Counted from the first letter of the stretch, positions 44,361-53,636 are shown. The stretch: 64,000 nt of DNA from Rhodocyclaceae bacterium (GCA_023230455.1 JALNXH010000013.1:38858-102857); one strand, 5' to 3'. The notes: generated by a model not told the origin, from the letters alone. Translations and numbers: made by a program.

Positions 44361-44384
44361 GATGCCGGCCTGGCCGGCGTCTTT
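44361..44384 (+). terminator. Hairpin after efp
   Basis: GATGCCGGC (44361-44369) pairs with GCCGGCGTC (44373-44381) with one G-T pair, followed by TTTC. It is 4 bp past the efp stop. The T-run is short, so it may be only a partial terminator. Confidence 0.5.
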
Positions 44385-44507
44385 CGGTCGGTTCCTTATC
44401 GACCGTCAGCACTGACGGCAGTGCAGCCCCGAGTGCTGCGCTGCCGCTTGAGCATCCGGATCGGATCGCGCAGACTGTGCGGCCCCGCAAGGCCACAGAA
44501 AGCGATC

Positions 44508-45443
44508 ATGTCCGAGATCATCCTGCATCACTATGCTGAATCCCCGTTCGCCGAGAAAACCCGTCTGATGTTCGGCAGCAAGGGGCTTGCCTGGCGCTCG
44601 GTGAGCATTCCCGTCGTTATGCCCAAGCCCGATCTTCTGGCACTGACAGGCGGCTATCGGCGTACGCCGGTGATGCAGATCGGCAGCGACATCTATTGCG
44701 ATACGGCGTTGATCGGCGAAGTCATCGAGCGCAAGGTGCCGGCGCCAGCACTGTTTCCTCCGGCCCAGGCCGCGAGGGCGCGGTTGGCCGCGCGCTGGGC
44801 CGATTCTGCGCTGTTCTCCGCGGCGGTGTCCTACGCCATGCAGCCCGCCGGGCTGGCTCGCTTGTTCCCCGACCCTTCCGACGTGGAGACATTGCTTGAG
44901 GATCGCAAGCCCTTTCTCAGCGGAGGCAGCGCACAGGTACTGATTCCGCCGGGCGATGCAGCTTCTGTGGTGATCGGAGCGATCGACTGGATCGAAACCG
45001 AGCTCGGTGCTTCGGGTGGCGCGTTCATCGGCGGAGCCTCTTCCTCGATTCTCGATTTTTCGCTCTATCACGGGTTTTGGTTTATCCATCAGTCGGGGTT
45101 GCTCGACGGATTGCTGGCAGATCGGCCGTATGTCGCGGCGTGGGTCGAACGTGTGCGCAAGATCGGCCACGGAAAACCTCAGGACATGAACGCTGTAGAG
45201 GCCATCGCAGTGGCTGCAAGTAGTTCGCCTGTGTTACCCGAGCCTTTCGATTCGACCGGCCTGGATGGGCTGTCGCCCGGCGACCCAGTGACGGTGGCAG
45301 CGACCGATTATGGCGTCGATCCGACGTCCGGTCGGCTGGTCACCGCAACGCGCAGTTCGGTCGTCGTTGCGCGCGAGGATGCGCGGGCGGGGAAAGTGCA
45401 TGTGCACTTCCCGCGCATGGGGTTCCGTATTTCGCGCAGTTAG
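44508..45443 (+). CDS. Glutathione S-transferase family protein with C-terminal extension
   Basis: A 311-residue protein. Residues 1-75 are a thioredoxin-like GST N-domain (LHHYAESPFAEKTRLMFG, YRRTPVMQIGSDIY, DTALIGEVIE). Helical GST C-domain follows to about residue 230. An additional 80-residue beta-rich tail (SPGDPVTVAATDYGVDPTSG and KVHVHFPRMGFRIS) is not part of typical GSTs. The ATG at 44508 is chosen over in-frame upstream codons that would run into the efp terminator. The substrate is unknown. Its TAG overlaps the stop of the opposing DUF1289 gene. Confidence 0.85.
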   Translation: MSEIILHHYAESPFAEKTRLMFGSKGLAWRSVSIPVVMPKPDLLALTGGYRRTPVMQIGSDIYCDTALIGEVIERKVPAPALFPPAQAARARLAARWADSALFSAAVSYAMQPAGLARLFPDPSDVETLLEDRKPFLSGGSAQVLIPPGDAASVVIGAIDWIETELGASGGAFIGGASSSILDFSLYHGFWFIHQSGLLDGLLADRPYVAAWVERVRKIGHGKPQDMNAVEAIAVAASSSPVLPEPFDSTGLDGLSPGDPVTVAATDYGVDPTSGRLVTATRSSVVVAREDARAGKVHVHFPRMGFRISRS

Positions 45444-45622
45444 CCTGGCGTTGCGGGAGAGCCTATCGGCGGGCGTGTCGCTATGGCGTCAAGGATGAGC
45501 TGCCGCTCGGTTTCGCTGGCTCTGCCCCAGCGCGCGATCTCGTCCAGGGTGCGCCGGCAGCCGAAACACAGCCCGGAGCGTGGTTCGATTTCGCAGCGCT
45601 TGACACAGGGCGATTCAACCAT
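45440..45622 (-). CDS. DUF1289 domain-containing small Cys-rich protein
   Basis: A 60-residue protein with MVESPCVKRCEIEPRSGLCF and GCRRTLDEIARW, the conserved four-Cys pattern of DUF1289 (CVxxC...CxGCxRTxxEIxxW). It probably binds metal. The start overlaps the end of nagZ by 8 bp, and the longer upstream frame is only nagZ in another phase. It is the last gene of the leftward operon. Function is unknown. Confidence 0.85.
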   Translation of the reverse strand: MVESPCVKRCEIEPRSGLCFGCRRTLDEIARWGRASETERQLILDAIATRPPIGSPATPG

Positions 45623-46670
45623 CGGGAGTTCCTGCTGCGCTTCCGGTCGGGCCGGCCCGTAGCTGCGCGATGGCTTGCTGCGCCGCGCGGTAGCGGGCGT
45701 CATCCTCCAGCTCGGTCCACGACAGCGCACAGCGTTGCGGCAGCAGACGTTCCTTGCGCGCTGCGCGTAGCGGGTCTGCTTCAGGGCGCCACTGATCGAG
45801 CAGGGTGGCCACCGACTCAGGCGCATTGCAGACCAGCAGCGCATCGCAGCCCGCCGACCACGCTGCATTCACGCGTTCGACGATGCCGCCGGCGACGGCG
45901 GCGCCTTCCATTGATAGATCATCGCTGAAGATCACGCCGTCAAAACTGAGCTCGCGGCGCAGCTTGCCGATCCACAGCGGCGAAAAGCCGGCGGGGCGGC
46001 TGTCTACCTTCGGGTAGATAACGTGTGCGGGCATCATCGCGTCCAGGTCGAGGGCACCGAAGGGCGCCATGTCGCGGACGATTGCGGCCTCGTCGCGGTC
46101 GTCCACCGGAATTGCCACGTGGGAGTCGGCCTCGACCCAGCCGTGGCCGGGGAAGTGCTTGCCGCAGGCGCCCATGCCGGCCTGGCGTAGACCTTCGATC
46201 AGCGCACCGGCCAGTCTGGAGACGGCCGCCGGGTCGCTATGGAAGGCGCGGTCACCGATGACCCGGCTGCGGCCGTAATCCAGGTCGAGCACCGGGGTGA
46301 AGGAAAAGTCCACGCCGCAGGCGCGCAGTTCGGCGGCGAGCAGGTAGCCGGTAAGACGTGCGGTATCGAGCGCGGTGGCCTGGTCGCGCTGCCAGAGTTC
46401 GCCGAGGCGGCGCATCGGCGGCAGTGCGGTGAAGCCTTCGCGGCAGCGCTGCACGCGGCCGCCTTCGTGGTCGATGGTGATCGGTAGCGGCGGCGTGCGC
46501 AGCGCGTGCACCTCGGCGCAGAGCGCCGCAAGCTGCGCCCGGTCGCGGTAATTGCGGCTGAACAGGATCAGGCCGCCAATCAGCGGGTGGCTCAAGCGCT
46601 GCCGGTCGATGTCGGCCAGTTCTGGCCCGGCGATGTCGATGAACAGCGGGCCGAGCGCAAGCGCGGTCAT
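45615..46670 (-). CDS. nagZ: Beta-N-acetylhexosaminidase
   Basis: A 351-residue glycoside hydrolase family 3 enzyme. ITIDHEGGRVQRCREGFTAL near residue 60, GKHFPGHGWVEADSHVAIP (catalytic His region, near residue 172) and VIFSDDLSMEGAAVAGG (Asp nucleophile) match NagZ. It removes GlcNAc from muropeptides during cell wall recycling. It overlaps acpS by 4 bp. Confidence 0.95.
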   Translation of the reverse strand: MTALALGPLFIDIAGPELADIDRQRLSHPLIGGLILFSRNYRDRAQLAALCAEVHALRTPPLPITIDHEGGRVQRCREGFTALPPMRRLGELWQRDQATALDTARLTGYLLAAELRACGVDFSFTPVLDLDYGRSRVIGDRAFHSDPAAVSRLAGALIEGLRQAGMGACGKHFPGHGWVEADSHVAIPVDDRDEAAIVRDMAPFGALDLDAMMPAHVIYPKVDSRPAGFSPLWIGKLRRELSFDGVIFSDDLSMEGAAVAGGIVERVNAAWSAGCDALLVCNAPESVATLLDQWRPEADPLRAARKERLLPQRCALSWTELEDDARYRAAQQAIAQLRAGPTGSAAGTPDG

Positions 46671-47056
46671 TGCTTGTCTTCCATTCTTTCCACCACAACG
46701 AAGGCCAGCGCGTGTTCGCGCTCGTCCGAGATCGACAGATGGCAGGTGATCCCGCGCGTCGCGACATATTCGGCCAAGGCCCCGTGGAAACGGAACTCCG
46801 GTTTGCCGAGTGCGTCGTGGGCGACTTCGATCGCAGGCATCAGTACCGGCTCGCGGATGCCGCTGCCGAAAGCCTTGCCCAGCGCTTCCTTGGCGGCGAG
46901 GCGCTTGGCAAGAAAACGCCCGGGATCGTTGCTGCTGCGGCAGTCGTCGCGCTCCGTCGGTGCGAGAAATTTCTCCAGCGTACGTTGCGGCAGGCGCGCG
47001 TAAAGCTCGGCCATGCGGGAGACGACCACCAGGTCCGTCCCAACGCCGAAAATCAT
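46667..47056 (-). CDS. acpS: Holo-[acyl-carrier-protein] synthase
   Basis: A 129-residue enzyme. MIFGVGTDLVVVSRMAELY carries the N-terminal Asp motif, and RFLAKRLAAKEALGKAFGSG the WAKEALxK-type Mg-binding helix. It transfers phosphopantetheine from CoA to ACP. It overlaps pdxJ and nagZ by 4 bp each, within the rnc-era-recO-pdxJ-acpS operon. Confidence 0.96.
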   Translation of the reverse strand: MIFGVGTDLVVVSRMAELYARLPQRTLEKFLAPTERDDCRSSNDPGRFLAKRLAAKEALGKAFGSGIREPVLMPAIEVAHDALGKPEFRFHGALAEYVATRGITCHLSISDEREHALAFVVVERMEDKQ

Positions 47057-47802
47057 GGCTGCGCGGCCTCCGTCATCAGCCGTTTCATCTCCCGTACAGC
47101 TTCGCGCAGGCCAACGAAGACGCTGCGGCTGATGATGGAATGTCCGATATGCAGTTCGCGTACGCCGGGCAGGCCGGCGATGGCGCCGACGTTGTAGTAG
47201 TTCAGTGCATGCCCGGCATTGAAGCGCATGCCGAGCCCGATGATGGCCTTGCCGGCGGCCGCCACCTTGGCCACCTCGGCGCGCACGGCAGCGCTTTCGC
47301 GGTCGCGGCCTTGGTTATGGAAGGCGTGCGCATAGGGGCCGGTATGGATTTCGCAGACCTTGGCGCCGATGCGTGCGGCCGCTTCGACCTGATGCAATTC
47401 GGCGTCAATGAAAACGCTGGTGACGATGCCGGCATCGGCGAGGCGCGCGACGACCTCCTTGAGGCGGGGCTCCTGGCCGGCGACGTCGAGGCCGCCTTCG
47501 GTGGTGACTTCGTGGCGGCCTTCGGGCACCAGCATCGCCATTTCAGGACAGGTGCGGCAGGCGATGGCGACCATTTCGTCGGTGGCGGCCATCTCCAGGT
47601 TGAGCTTGATCTGGGTAAGCTCGCGCAGGCGGCGGACGTCGTCGTCCTGAATGTGGCGGCGATCCTCGCGCAGATGTACGGTGATGCCGTCGGCACCCCC
47701 GAGGTGGGCTTCGACAGTGGCCCACACCGGGTCCGGTTCCCAGGTCCGGCGCGCCTGGCGCAGCGTGGCGACGTGGTCGATATTGACGCCGAGTTCGATC
47801 AT
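47053..47802 (-). CDS. pdxJ: Pyridoxine 5'-phosphate synthase
   Basis: A 249-residue TIM barrel. MIELGVNIDHVATLRQARRT, GADGITVHLREDRRHIQD and IGHSIISRSVFVGLREAV match PdxJ, which makes pyridoxine phosphate from 1-deoxyxylulose phosphate and 3-amino-1-hydroxyacetone phosphate. ATG 47802 with GAAAGG upstream is preferred to a TTG at 47853 that would overlap recO. Confidence 0.96.
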   Translation of the reverse strand: MIELGVNIDHVATLRQARRTWEPDPVWATVEAHLGGADGITVHLREDRRHIQDDDVRRLRELTQIKLNLEMAATDEMVAIACRTCPEMAMLVPEGRHEVTTEGGLDVAGQEPRLKEVVARLADAGIVTSVFIDAELHQVEAAARIGAKVCEIHTGPYAHAFHNQGRDRESAAVRAEVAKVAAAGKAIIGLGMRFNAGHALNYYNVGAIAGLPGVRELHIGHSIISRSVFVGLREAVREMKRLMTEAAQP

Positions 47803-47833
47803 AGACAGCCTTTCAAAAAACGCTTGCCGTTCA

Positions 47834-48544
47834 TTAAAACTCCTGAAGCTCAATGAACACGCGCCTCGATTGCAACGTTTGGCCGTTGAGGTGGTGGGCC
47901 ATCAGTTGGCGCATCAATCCCTTGCTCTCCGCTAGCGTGCGTGGATCGCGGTAATCGTCGGCGGCGAGGTCGAGCAGCGTTTTGCCGGCAAGGGTCGGCG
48001 CGCTTTCATCGGCGGTGGCCTCAATCGGTCCGCGTTCAGGGTAGAACAGATAGTGTGCTTCGGGGCGGATCGCCTGCCCGCGAACGTCTTTGTCCAGGGT
48101 GAGCCCGTAACCGATTTCGCGCAGCAGGGCCTTTTCGAAGCGACGCAGTTCCGGGGCGTCGGCAGTACCGGCGGCCAGTGTGGCAAGGGCTTCCTCGTAA
48201 GCGTCGAACAGTATGGCGTGGGCGTCCTCCCGCGGCAGCAGGCGGATCAACAACTCGTTCAGGTAATACCCAAGCAGCAGGCAGCGCCCGCGCAACAGCG
48301 GAACGCCACCGACCCATTCGGCCTTGGCCAGGGTCTTCACGTCGCCGCCGCCGAACCAGCCCAGCTCAAGCGGCTGGAAGCCGATCAGCACGCCGCGCAA
48401 GGCAGAGCGCGGGCGTCGGGCGCCTTTGGCGAGCATCGGAATTCGACCGTGTTCTCGCGAGAACACGTCGGCGATCAGGCTCGTTTCGCTGTAGGGGTAA
48501 GTGTGTAGCAGGTAGGCCCGCTGATTGTCGAATCGCTGCTTCAC
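47834..48544 (-). CDS. recO: DNA repair protein RecO
   Basis: A 236-residue protein. An OB-fold N-terminus (RAYLLHTYPYSETSLIADVF, LAKGARRPRSALRGVL) precedes a helical domain (YYLNELLIRLLPREDAHAIL). RecO acts with RecF/RecR in loading RecA on gaps. The usual four-Cys zinc finger is absent, as in many proteobacterial RecO proteins. The start overlaps the era stop by 4 bp. Confidence 0.94.
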   Translation of the reverse strand: MKQRFDNQRAYLLHTYPYSETSLIADVFSREHGRIPMLAKGARRPRSALRGVLIGFQPLELGWFGGGDVKTLAKAEWVGGVPLLRGRCLLLGYYLNELLIRLLPREDAHAILFDAYEEALATLAAGTADAPELRRFEKALLREIGYGLTLDKDVRGQAIRPEAHYLFYPERGPIEATADESAPTLAGKTLLDLAADDYRDPRTLAESKGLMRQLMAHHLNGQTLQSRRVFIELQEF

Positions 48545-49422
48545 TCGTAGCCCAGTGATTTCAGCGCGCGTTCGTCGTCGGCCCAGCCGCTTTTTACCTT
48601 GACCCAGGTTTCCAGCCAGACCTTACCGCCGAACAGGTTCTCCATGTCCTTGCGGGCGTCGGAGGACATGCGCTTCAGTACCTCGCCGCTTTTGCCGATG
48701 ACGATGCCCTTGTGCGCTTGCTTGTCGACGACGATGGCTGCGTGGATGCGGCGCAGATTGCCTTCCTGTTCGAACTTCTCGATCTCCACGGCGATGCCGT
48801 AGGGGAGTTCCTCGCCCAGGTTGCGGAAGAGCTTTTCGCGCAGTATTTCGGCGGCAAGGAAGCGTTCCGATCGGTCGGTGATGTCGTCCGCGTCGAATAC
48901 CGGCGGTGCTTCGGGCAGGTAGCCCTGTACGGTTTTCAGCAATTCGGCGAGGCCGAGGCTCTTCTCGGCGCTGACAGGCAGCACTTCGGCGAAGGCGTAT
49001 TCGTTCGCGACCTTCTGGATGAACGGCAGCAGTTGGGCTTTTTCCTCCAGTCGATCGACCTTGTTGATGACCAGCAGTATCGGCCGGCCGGCCGGCAGCA
49101 GACGGGCGATTTCGGCCTCGCCGGCGCCCCAGCGCCCCGCCTCGACGACGAACAGAACGACGTCGACGTCGTTCAGCGCCTGGGTCACGCTACGGTTCAT
49201 CAGCCGGTTGAGTGCGTTTTTGTGGCGGTTTTGAAAGCCCGGGGTATCGACGAAGATGAACTGGCATTCGTCGCTGGTCAGAATGCCGTGGATGCGATGG
49301 CGCGTGGTCTGAGCCTTCTTCGATGTGATACTGATCTTTGCCCCGACCAGACGGTTGGTCAGGGTGGATTTGCCGACGTTGGGGCGGCCCACTACGGCGA
49401 CGAATCCAGTATGAAAACTCAT
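48541..49422 (-). CDS. era: GTPase Era
   Basis: A 293-residue GTPase. G1 GRPNVGKST, G3 DTPG, G4 NKVD and the C-terminal KH domain (AIVVDKQAHKGIVIGKSGEV) are present. Era binds the 3' end of 16S rRNA in 30S maturation. ATG 49422 gives MSFHTGFVAVV, and a longer in-frame version would run through rnc and is rejected. It overlaps rnc and recO by 4 bp each. Confidence 0.97.
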   Translation of the reverse strand: MSFHTGFVAVVGRPNVGKSTLTNRLVGAKISITSKKAQTTRHRIHGILTSDECQFIFVDTPGFQNRHKNALNRLMNRSVTQALNDVDVVLFVVEAGRWGAGEAEIARLLPAGRPILLVINKVDRLEEKAQLLPFIQKVANEYAFAEVLPVSAEKSLGLAELLKTVQGYLPEAPPVFDADDITDRSERFLAAEILREKLFRNLGEELPYGIAVEIEKFEQEGNLRRIHAAIVVDKQAHKGIVIGKSGEVLKRMSSDARKDMENLFGGKVWLETWVKVKSGWADDERALKSLGYE

Positions 49423-50090
49423 TTCCCCTCCATTTGCTGTAGTACGGTGCGCGCCGCAGCCTGCTCGGCCAGCCTGCGGCTGTTGCCGGTACCCTGGGCT
49501 CGCAGGCCAAGTTGCGGTACAGCGCATTCGACCTCGAATTCCTGCGCATGGTCTTCGCCGCGGGTGGACAGCAGCGTGTATTTGGGTAGGTCGTGATGCT
49601 TGCCTTGGAGATATTCCTGGAGGGCGGTTTTTGCATCCTTGGTGGATTCGCGCACATCGATGGCATCGATCAGCGGCTGGTAGAGCCGGACGATGACGTC
49701 AGCAGCGGCGTCAAAGTTGGCATCGATGGCAATGGCGCCGAAGATCGCTTCGAGCGCATCGGCGAGGATCGAGGGACGGCGGAATCCGCCGCTCTTGAGT
49801 TCGCCCTCGCCCAGACGAAGATGGTGGCCGAGGTCGAGGTTCTGCGCCAGAGCCGCCAGCGATTCCTGGCGTACCAGGCTGGCCCGCATACGCGACAGCT
49901 CGCCCTCCTTGGCCTGGGGGAAGCTTTGAAAAAGCCGGGTGGCGATGGCGCAGTTGAGAATGCTGTCGCCGAGGAATTCGATGCGCTCGTTGTGTGGAGT
50001 GCCGTAACTGCGGTGCGTGAGGGCCTGGGTCAGGAGTTCTTTGCGGATAAAGCTGTATCCCAGCGCTTTCTCGATCCGCTTTCCGCTCAT
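49419..50090 (-). CDS. rnc: Ribonuclease III
   Basis: A 223-residue double-strand-specific endonuclease. The catalytic signature NERIEFLGDSILNCAIA is near residue 34, and a C-terminal double-stranded RNA-binding domain (KTALQEYLQGKHHDLPKYTL) follows. It processes rRNA precursors and mRNAs and is coupled to era and to the upstream DUF4845 gene by 4-bp overlaps. Confidence 0.97.
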   Translation of the reverse strand: MSGKRIEKALGYSFIRKELLTQALTHRSYGTPHNERIEFLGDSILNCAIATRLFQSFPQAKEGELSRMRASLVRQESLAALAQNLDLGHHLRLGEGELKSGGFRRPSILADALEAIFGAIAIDANFDAAADVIVRLYQPLIDAIDVRESTKDAKTALQEYLQGKHHDLPKYTLLSTRGEDHAQEFEVECAVPQLGLRAQGTGNSRRLAEQAAARTVLQQMEGK

Positions 50091-50470
50091 CGATTCTCCG
50101 AACTGCCGTCGAACTCGAACAGGATGCTGGCCTTCCAGACCAGCGGAACTTTTTCGGTATAGGCGAAGGTGATCACTATCTGGTCGTTTTCCTTGGTGAT
50201 CTCCAGATCTTGCGCCGTAACGGCCTTGATATAGGCGACGTCGGCGCGTTTGCCGAAAGCGGTGCGAATCTCTCCGACCGAGGCGTTTTTCAGCGAACTA
50301 TCGTGGGCAGTCGCCTTGACTTCCTTGAGGATGGTGAAGTACTCGGTGACGGGGGGGAAACACTTGGCGCCGATCAGGGCGACCAGCGCGAAAACGACGC
50401 CAAGCCCGGCCAGCCCGGTCAGGCTGAGTCCGCGTTGAGTCGATTTGAACTGACGTTGGAATTTATGCAT
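50087..50470 (-). CDS. DUF4845 domain-containing membrane protein
   Basis: A 127-residue protein with an N-terminal membrane segment (LTGLAGLGVVFALVALIGAK) after a QRGLSL stretch, and a small mixed alpha/beta domain, as in DUF4845 proteins found between lepB and rnc. ATG 50470 fits the family N-terminus. Function is unknown. Confidence 0.88.
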   Translation of the reverse strand: MHKFQRQFKSTQRGLSLTGLAGLGVVFALVALIGAKCFPPVTEYFTILKEVKATAHDSSLKNASVGEIRTAFGKRADVAYIKAVTAQDLEITKENDQIVITFAYTEKVPLVWKASILFEFDGSSENR

Positions 50471-50481
50471 CGTCCCGTCCC

Positions 50482-51270
50482 TCACTTGAATGAACCGATC
50501 CGCTTCAGATCGCTGAAATTGAACCAGATGAAAAAGGCCCGACCGACGATGTTCTCGTCCGGGACGAAGCCCCAGTAGCGGCTGTCTTGCGAATTGTCGC
50601 GATTGTCGCCCATCATGAAGTAGTGTCCGGGCGGGACTTCGCAGACTACACCGCGGTTATTGTAGTTGCATTTGTCCCGGTAAGGCGAGGCGAAGATCTG
50701 GCTGATAAAGGCCGGTGCTTCCTTGTCGATGAGGATCGAATGGCTCACCGAACCGAGCTGTTCGGTGTAGCGGGCGGTGTAATAAAGCTTGTCCTTGTCG
50801 AGAAAATCGTCCGTCTTCTGCTGCGACACTTCCACGCCGTTGATGGTCAGTCGCTTGTCGATGTAGGCGATCTTGTCGCCGGGCAGGCCGACCACCCGCT
50901 TGATATAGTCGATGGAAGGGTCGACCGGCCAGCGAAACACCATCACGTCGCCACGTTGCGGATTATTGATCTCCATGACCTTACGGTTGAGCACCGGCAG
51001 ACGGATGCCGTAGGTGTATTTGTTCACCAGGATGAAGTCGCCGACCAGCAGCGTCGGGATCATCGAGCCGGACGGAATCTTGTAGGGCTCGACCAGGAAG
51101 GAGCGGAGCATAAATACGGCAAGGATCACCGGAAAGAAGCTGGCTCCGTATTCGACCCACAGCGGTTCGCCGGCATCCGCCGGGCGGCGCTTGCGAAACA
51201 CGTATTTGTCGGCCGTCCAGAGGGCGCCGGTGGCGATGCAGAGCAGGAAAAGGATCAGGGCGAAATTCAT
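50482..51270 (-). CDS. lepB: Signal peptidase I
   Basis: A 262-residue inner-membrane peptidase with two N-terminal hydrophobic segments. The catalytic Ser is in PSGSMIPTLLVGD and the Lys in YIKRVVGLPGDKIAYID, and GDNRDNSQDSRYWGFV is the C-terminal box. It cleaves signal peptides of secreted proteins. It lies 12 bp after lepA in the usual lepA-lepB order. Confidence 0.97.
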   Translation of the reverse strand: MNFALILFLLCIATGALWTADKYVFRKRRPADAGEPLWVEYGASFFPVILAVFMLRSFLVEPYKIPSGSMIPTLLVGDFILVNKYTYGIRLPVLNRKVMEINNPQRGDVMVFRWPVDPSIDYIKRVVGLPGDKIAYIDKRLTINGVEVSQQKTDDFLDKDKLYYTARYTEQLGSVSHSILIDKEAPAFISQIFASPYRDKCNYNNRGVVCEVPPGHYFMMGDNRDNSQDSRYWGFVPDENIVGRAFFIWFNFSDLKRIGSFK

Positions 51271-51282
51271 GGGGGTTCCGTT

Positions 51283-53076
51283 TTACTTGTCGCCGACGCG
51301 CAGCACCGCGAGGAAGGCTTCCTGGGGGATCTCGACACTTCCGACCTGCTTCATGCGCTTCTTGCCTGCCTTTTGTTTTTCCAGCAGTTTTTTCTTGCGC
51401 GAGATGTCGCCGCCATAGCATTTCGCCAGCACGTCCTTGCGCATGGCCTTGACGTTTTCGCGGGCGACGATGGTCGAACCGATGGCGGCCTGGATGGCTA
51501 CGTCGTACATCTGGCGCGGAATCAACTCGCGCATCTTGGCCGCCAGTTCGCGTCCGCGATACGGCGCGTTGGCCCGGTGTACGATTAGCGAAAGAGCGTC
51601 GACCTTCTCACTGTTGATCAGAACGTCGAGCTTGACCACATCGGCTGAGCGGTATTCCTTGAAGTCGTAGTCGAGCGAGGCATAGCCGCGGGAGACGGAC
51701 TTCAGCTTGTCGAAGAAGTCCATCACCACTTCCGCCATCGGCATGTCGTAGGTGACCTGCACCTGGCGGCCGTGATAGGCGAGATTCACTTGTGAACCGC
51801 GCTTGGACTCGCACAGGGTGATGACCGAGCCCAGATATTCCTGGGGCACGAAAATCTTTGCGGTAATGATCGGTTCGCGGATTTCCTCGACCTTTTGGAT
51901 TTCCGGCAGCTTGGCCGGATTTTCCACCTGGATCGTCGTTCCGTCGCGCATCAAAACTTCATACACCACGGTCGGCGCTGTGGTGATGAGGTTCATGTCG
52001 AATTCGCGTTCCAGGCGTTCCTGCACGATTTCCATGTGCAGCAGGCCGAGAAAACCGCAACGGAAGCCGAAGCCCAGCGCTTGCGAAACTTCCGGTTCGT
52101 ATTGCAGCGACGCATCGTTGAGATGCAGCTTTTCCAGCGAGTCGCGCAGGGAGTCGTACTGATTCGACTCCACCGGATAGAGGCCGGCGAAGACCTGCGG
52201 CTTGATTTCCTTGAAGCCCGGCAAAGCGGCGGCGGCGGGACGCTCTGCCAGCGTGACCGTATCGCCGACCTTGGCGGCCTGGAGTTCCTTGATACCCGAG
52301 ATGATGAAACCCACTTCGCCCGCCGAGAGCTGAGTCTTTGTCAGGGATTTCGGAGTAAATACGCCGACCTGTTCGCACAGATGCAGGCTGCCGGTGGACA
52401 TCAGCTTGATTTTTTCCTTGGCCCTGAGGCTGCCGTCTATGACGCGTACCAGCATGACCACGCCGACGTAGTTGTCGAACCAGGAATCAATGATGAGTGC
52501 CTTCAGCGGCGCTTCGGGATCGCCCTGGGGTGCGGGGATGCGTGCAATCACCGCTTCGAGGATGTCGTCTACGCCCATGCCGGTCTTGGCCGAGCAGGGG
52601 ATCGCGTCGGTGGCATCGATGCCGATCACGTCCTCGATTTCCTGGCGGGCGTTGTCCGGGTCGGCCTGCGGCAGATCCATTTTGTTGAGTACCGGCACCA
52701 CGTCTACGCCAAGCTCGATGGCGGTGTAGCAATTCGCTACGGTTTGGGCCTCGACTCCCTGGGAGGCATCGACTACCAGCAGCGCCCCTTCACAGGCGGA
52801 GAGCGAGCGCGAAACTTCATACGAGAAGTCTACGTGGCCTGGGGTGTCGATCAGATTTAGGTTATAGATTTGGCCGTCCTGGGCTTTGTACTGGAGAGCC
52901 GCGGTCTGCGCCTTGATGGTGATGCCGCGCTCCTTCTCCAGTTCCATCGAGTCCAGTACCTGGGCTTCCATTTCCCGGTCGGAGAGGCCGCCGCAACGCT
53001 GGATGATGCGGTCGGCAAGCGTGGATTTGCCGTGGTCGATATGGGCAATTATGGAAAAGTTGCGGATGTGCTTCAT
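51283..53076 (-). CDS. lepA: Elongation factor 4 (LepA)
   Basis: A 597-residue translational GTPase. G1 AHIDHGKST, DTPGHVDFSYEVSRSL and NKMDLP are present, and the C-terminal LepA-specific domain ends with RKKLLEKQKAGKKRMKQVGS. It back-translocates or aids stalled ribosomes. It heads the leftward run lepA-lepB-DUF4845-rnc-era-recO-pdxJ-acpS-nagZ-DUF1289. Confidence 0.98.
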   Translation of the reverse strand: MKHIRNFSIIAHIDHGKSTLADRIIQRCGGLSDREMEAQVLDSMELEKERGITIKAQTAALQYKAQDGQIYNLNLIDTPGHVDFSYEVSRSLSACEGALLVVDASQGVEAQTVANCYTAIELGVDVVPVLNKMDLPQADPDNARQEIEDVIGIDATDAIPCSAKTGMGVDDILEAVIARIPAPQGDPEAPLKALIIDSWFDNYVGVVMLVRVIDGSLRAKEKIKLMSTGSLHLCEQVGVFTPKSLTKTQLSAGEVGFIISGIKELQAAKVGDTVTLAERPAAAALPGFKEIKPQVFAGLYPVESNQYDSLRDSLEKLHLNDASLQYEPEVSQALGFGFRCGFLGLLHMEIVQERLEREFDMNLITTAPTVVYEVLMRDGTTIQVENPAKLPEIQKVEEIREPIITAKIFVPQEYLGSVITLCESKRGSQVNLAYHGRQVQVTYDMPMAEVVMDFFDKLKSVSRGYASLDYDFKEYRSADVVKLDVLINSEKVDALSLIVHRANAPYRGRELAAKMRELIPRQMYDVAIQAAIGSTIVARENVKAMRKDVLAKCYGGDISRKKKLLEKQKAGKKRMKQVGSVEIPQEAFLAVLRVGDK

Positions 53077-53189
53077 GGGGGCGGAAACGTTGGCGAGGCG
53101 GTGGTGTTGCGCACCCCGATGCCGATCTTTAAAAAGGGGGCGGATTTTACCCGGAACGCCGGCCTAGGGGTTTGTTCGGACGAGGTTTT

Positions 53190-53636
53190 TCAGCGTTTCT
53201 CGCGGATCAGGCGTGCTTTTTCGCGCTCCCAGTCCCGCTCCTTTTCACTCTCGCGCTTGTCGTACTGTTTTTTGCCCTTGGCCAGCCCTATGGCGAGCTT
53301 GATGCGGCCCTTGCTGAAGTGCAGGTCCAGCGGTATCAGCGCATACCCCGCGCGCTCCACTTTGCCGATCAGCCTTTCGATCTCGCGCTGGTGCAATAAC
53401 AGCTTGCGGGTGCGTACTGGGTCGGGGTTGACGTGGGTCGACGCGGTAGTGAGGGGGCTGATATGGGCGCCGATGAGGAAAACCTCGCCGTTCTTCACCA
53501 CCACATAGGCTTCCTTGAGCTGGGCGCGTCCGGCGCGGATGGCTTTGGCTTCCCAGCCTTCGAGTACCAGTCCGGCCTCGAAGCGTTCTTCGACGAAGTA
53601 GTCGTGAAACGCTTTCTTGTTGTCGACGATGCTCAT
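53190..53636 (-). CDS. smpB: SsrA-binding protein SmpB
   Basis: A 148-residue protein. The N-terminus MSIVDNKKAFHDYFVEERFE and LVLEGWEAKAIRAGRAQLKE match the SmpB core, and the basic C-terminal tail (KKQYDKRESEKERDWEREKA) is typical. SmpB binds tmRNA for ribosome rescue. It is divergent from ratA with a 47-bp gap, a very conserved order. Confidence 0.97.
   Translation of the reverse strand: MSIVDNKKAFHDYFVEERFEAGLVLEGWEAKAIRAGRAQLKEAYVVVKNGEVFLIGAHISPLTTASTHVNPDPVRTRKLLLHQREIERLIGKVERAGYALIPLDLHFSKGRIKLAIGLAKGKKQYDKRESEKERDWEREKARLIREKR

Noticed and set aside
51895..52860. 321-codon frame antisense to lepA
   Set aside because: It lies wholly inside lepA on the other strand and has no family resemblance.
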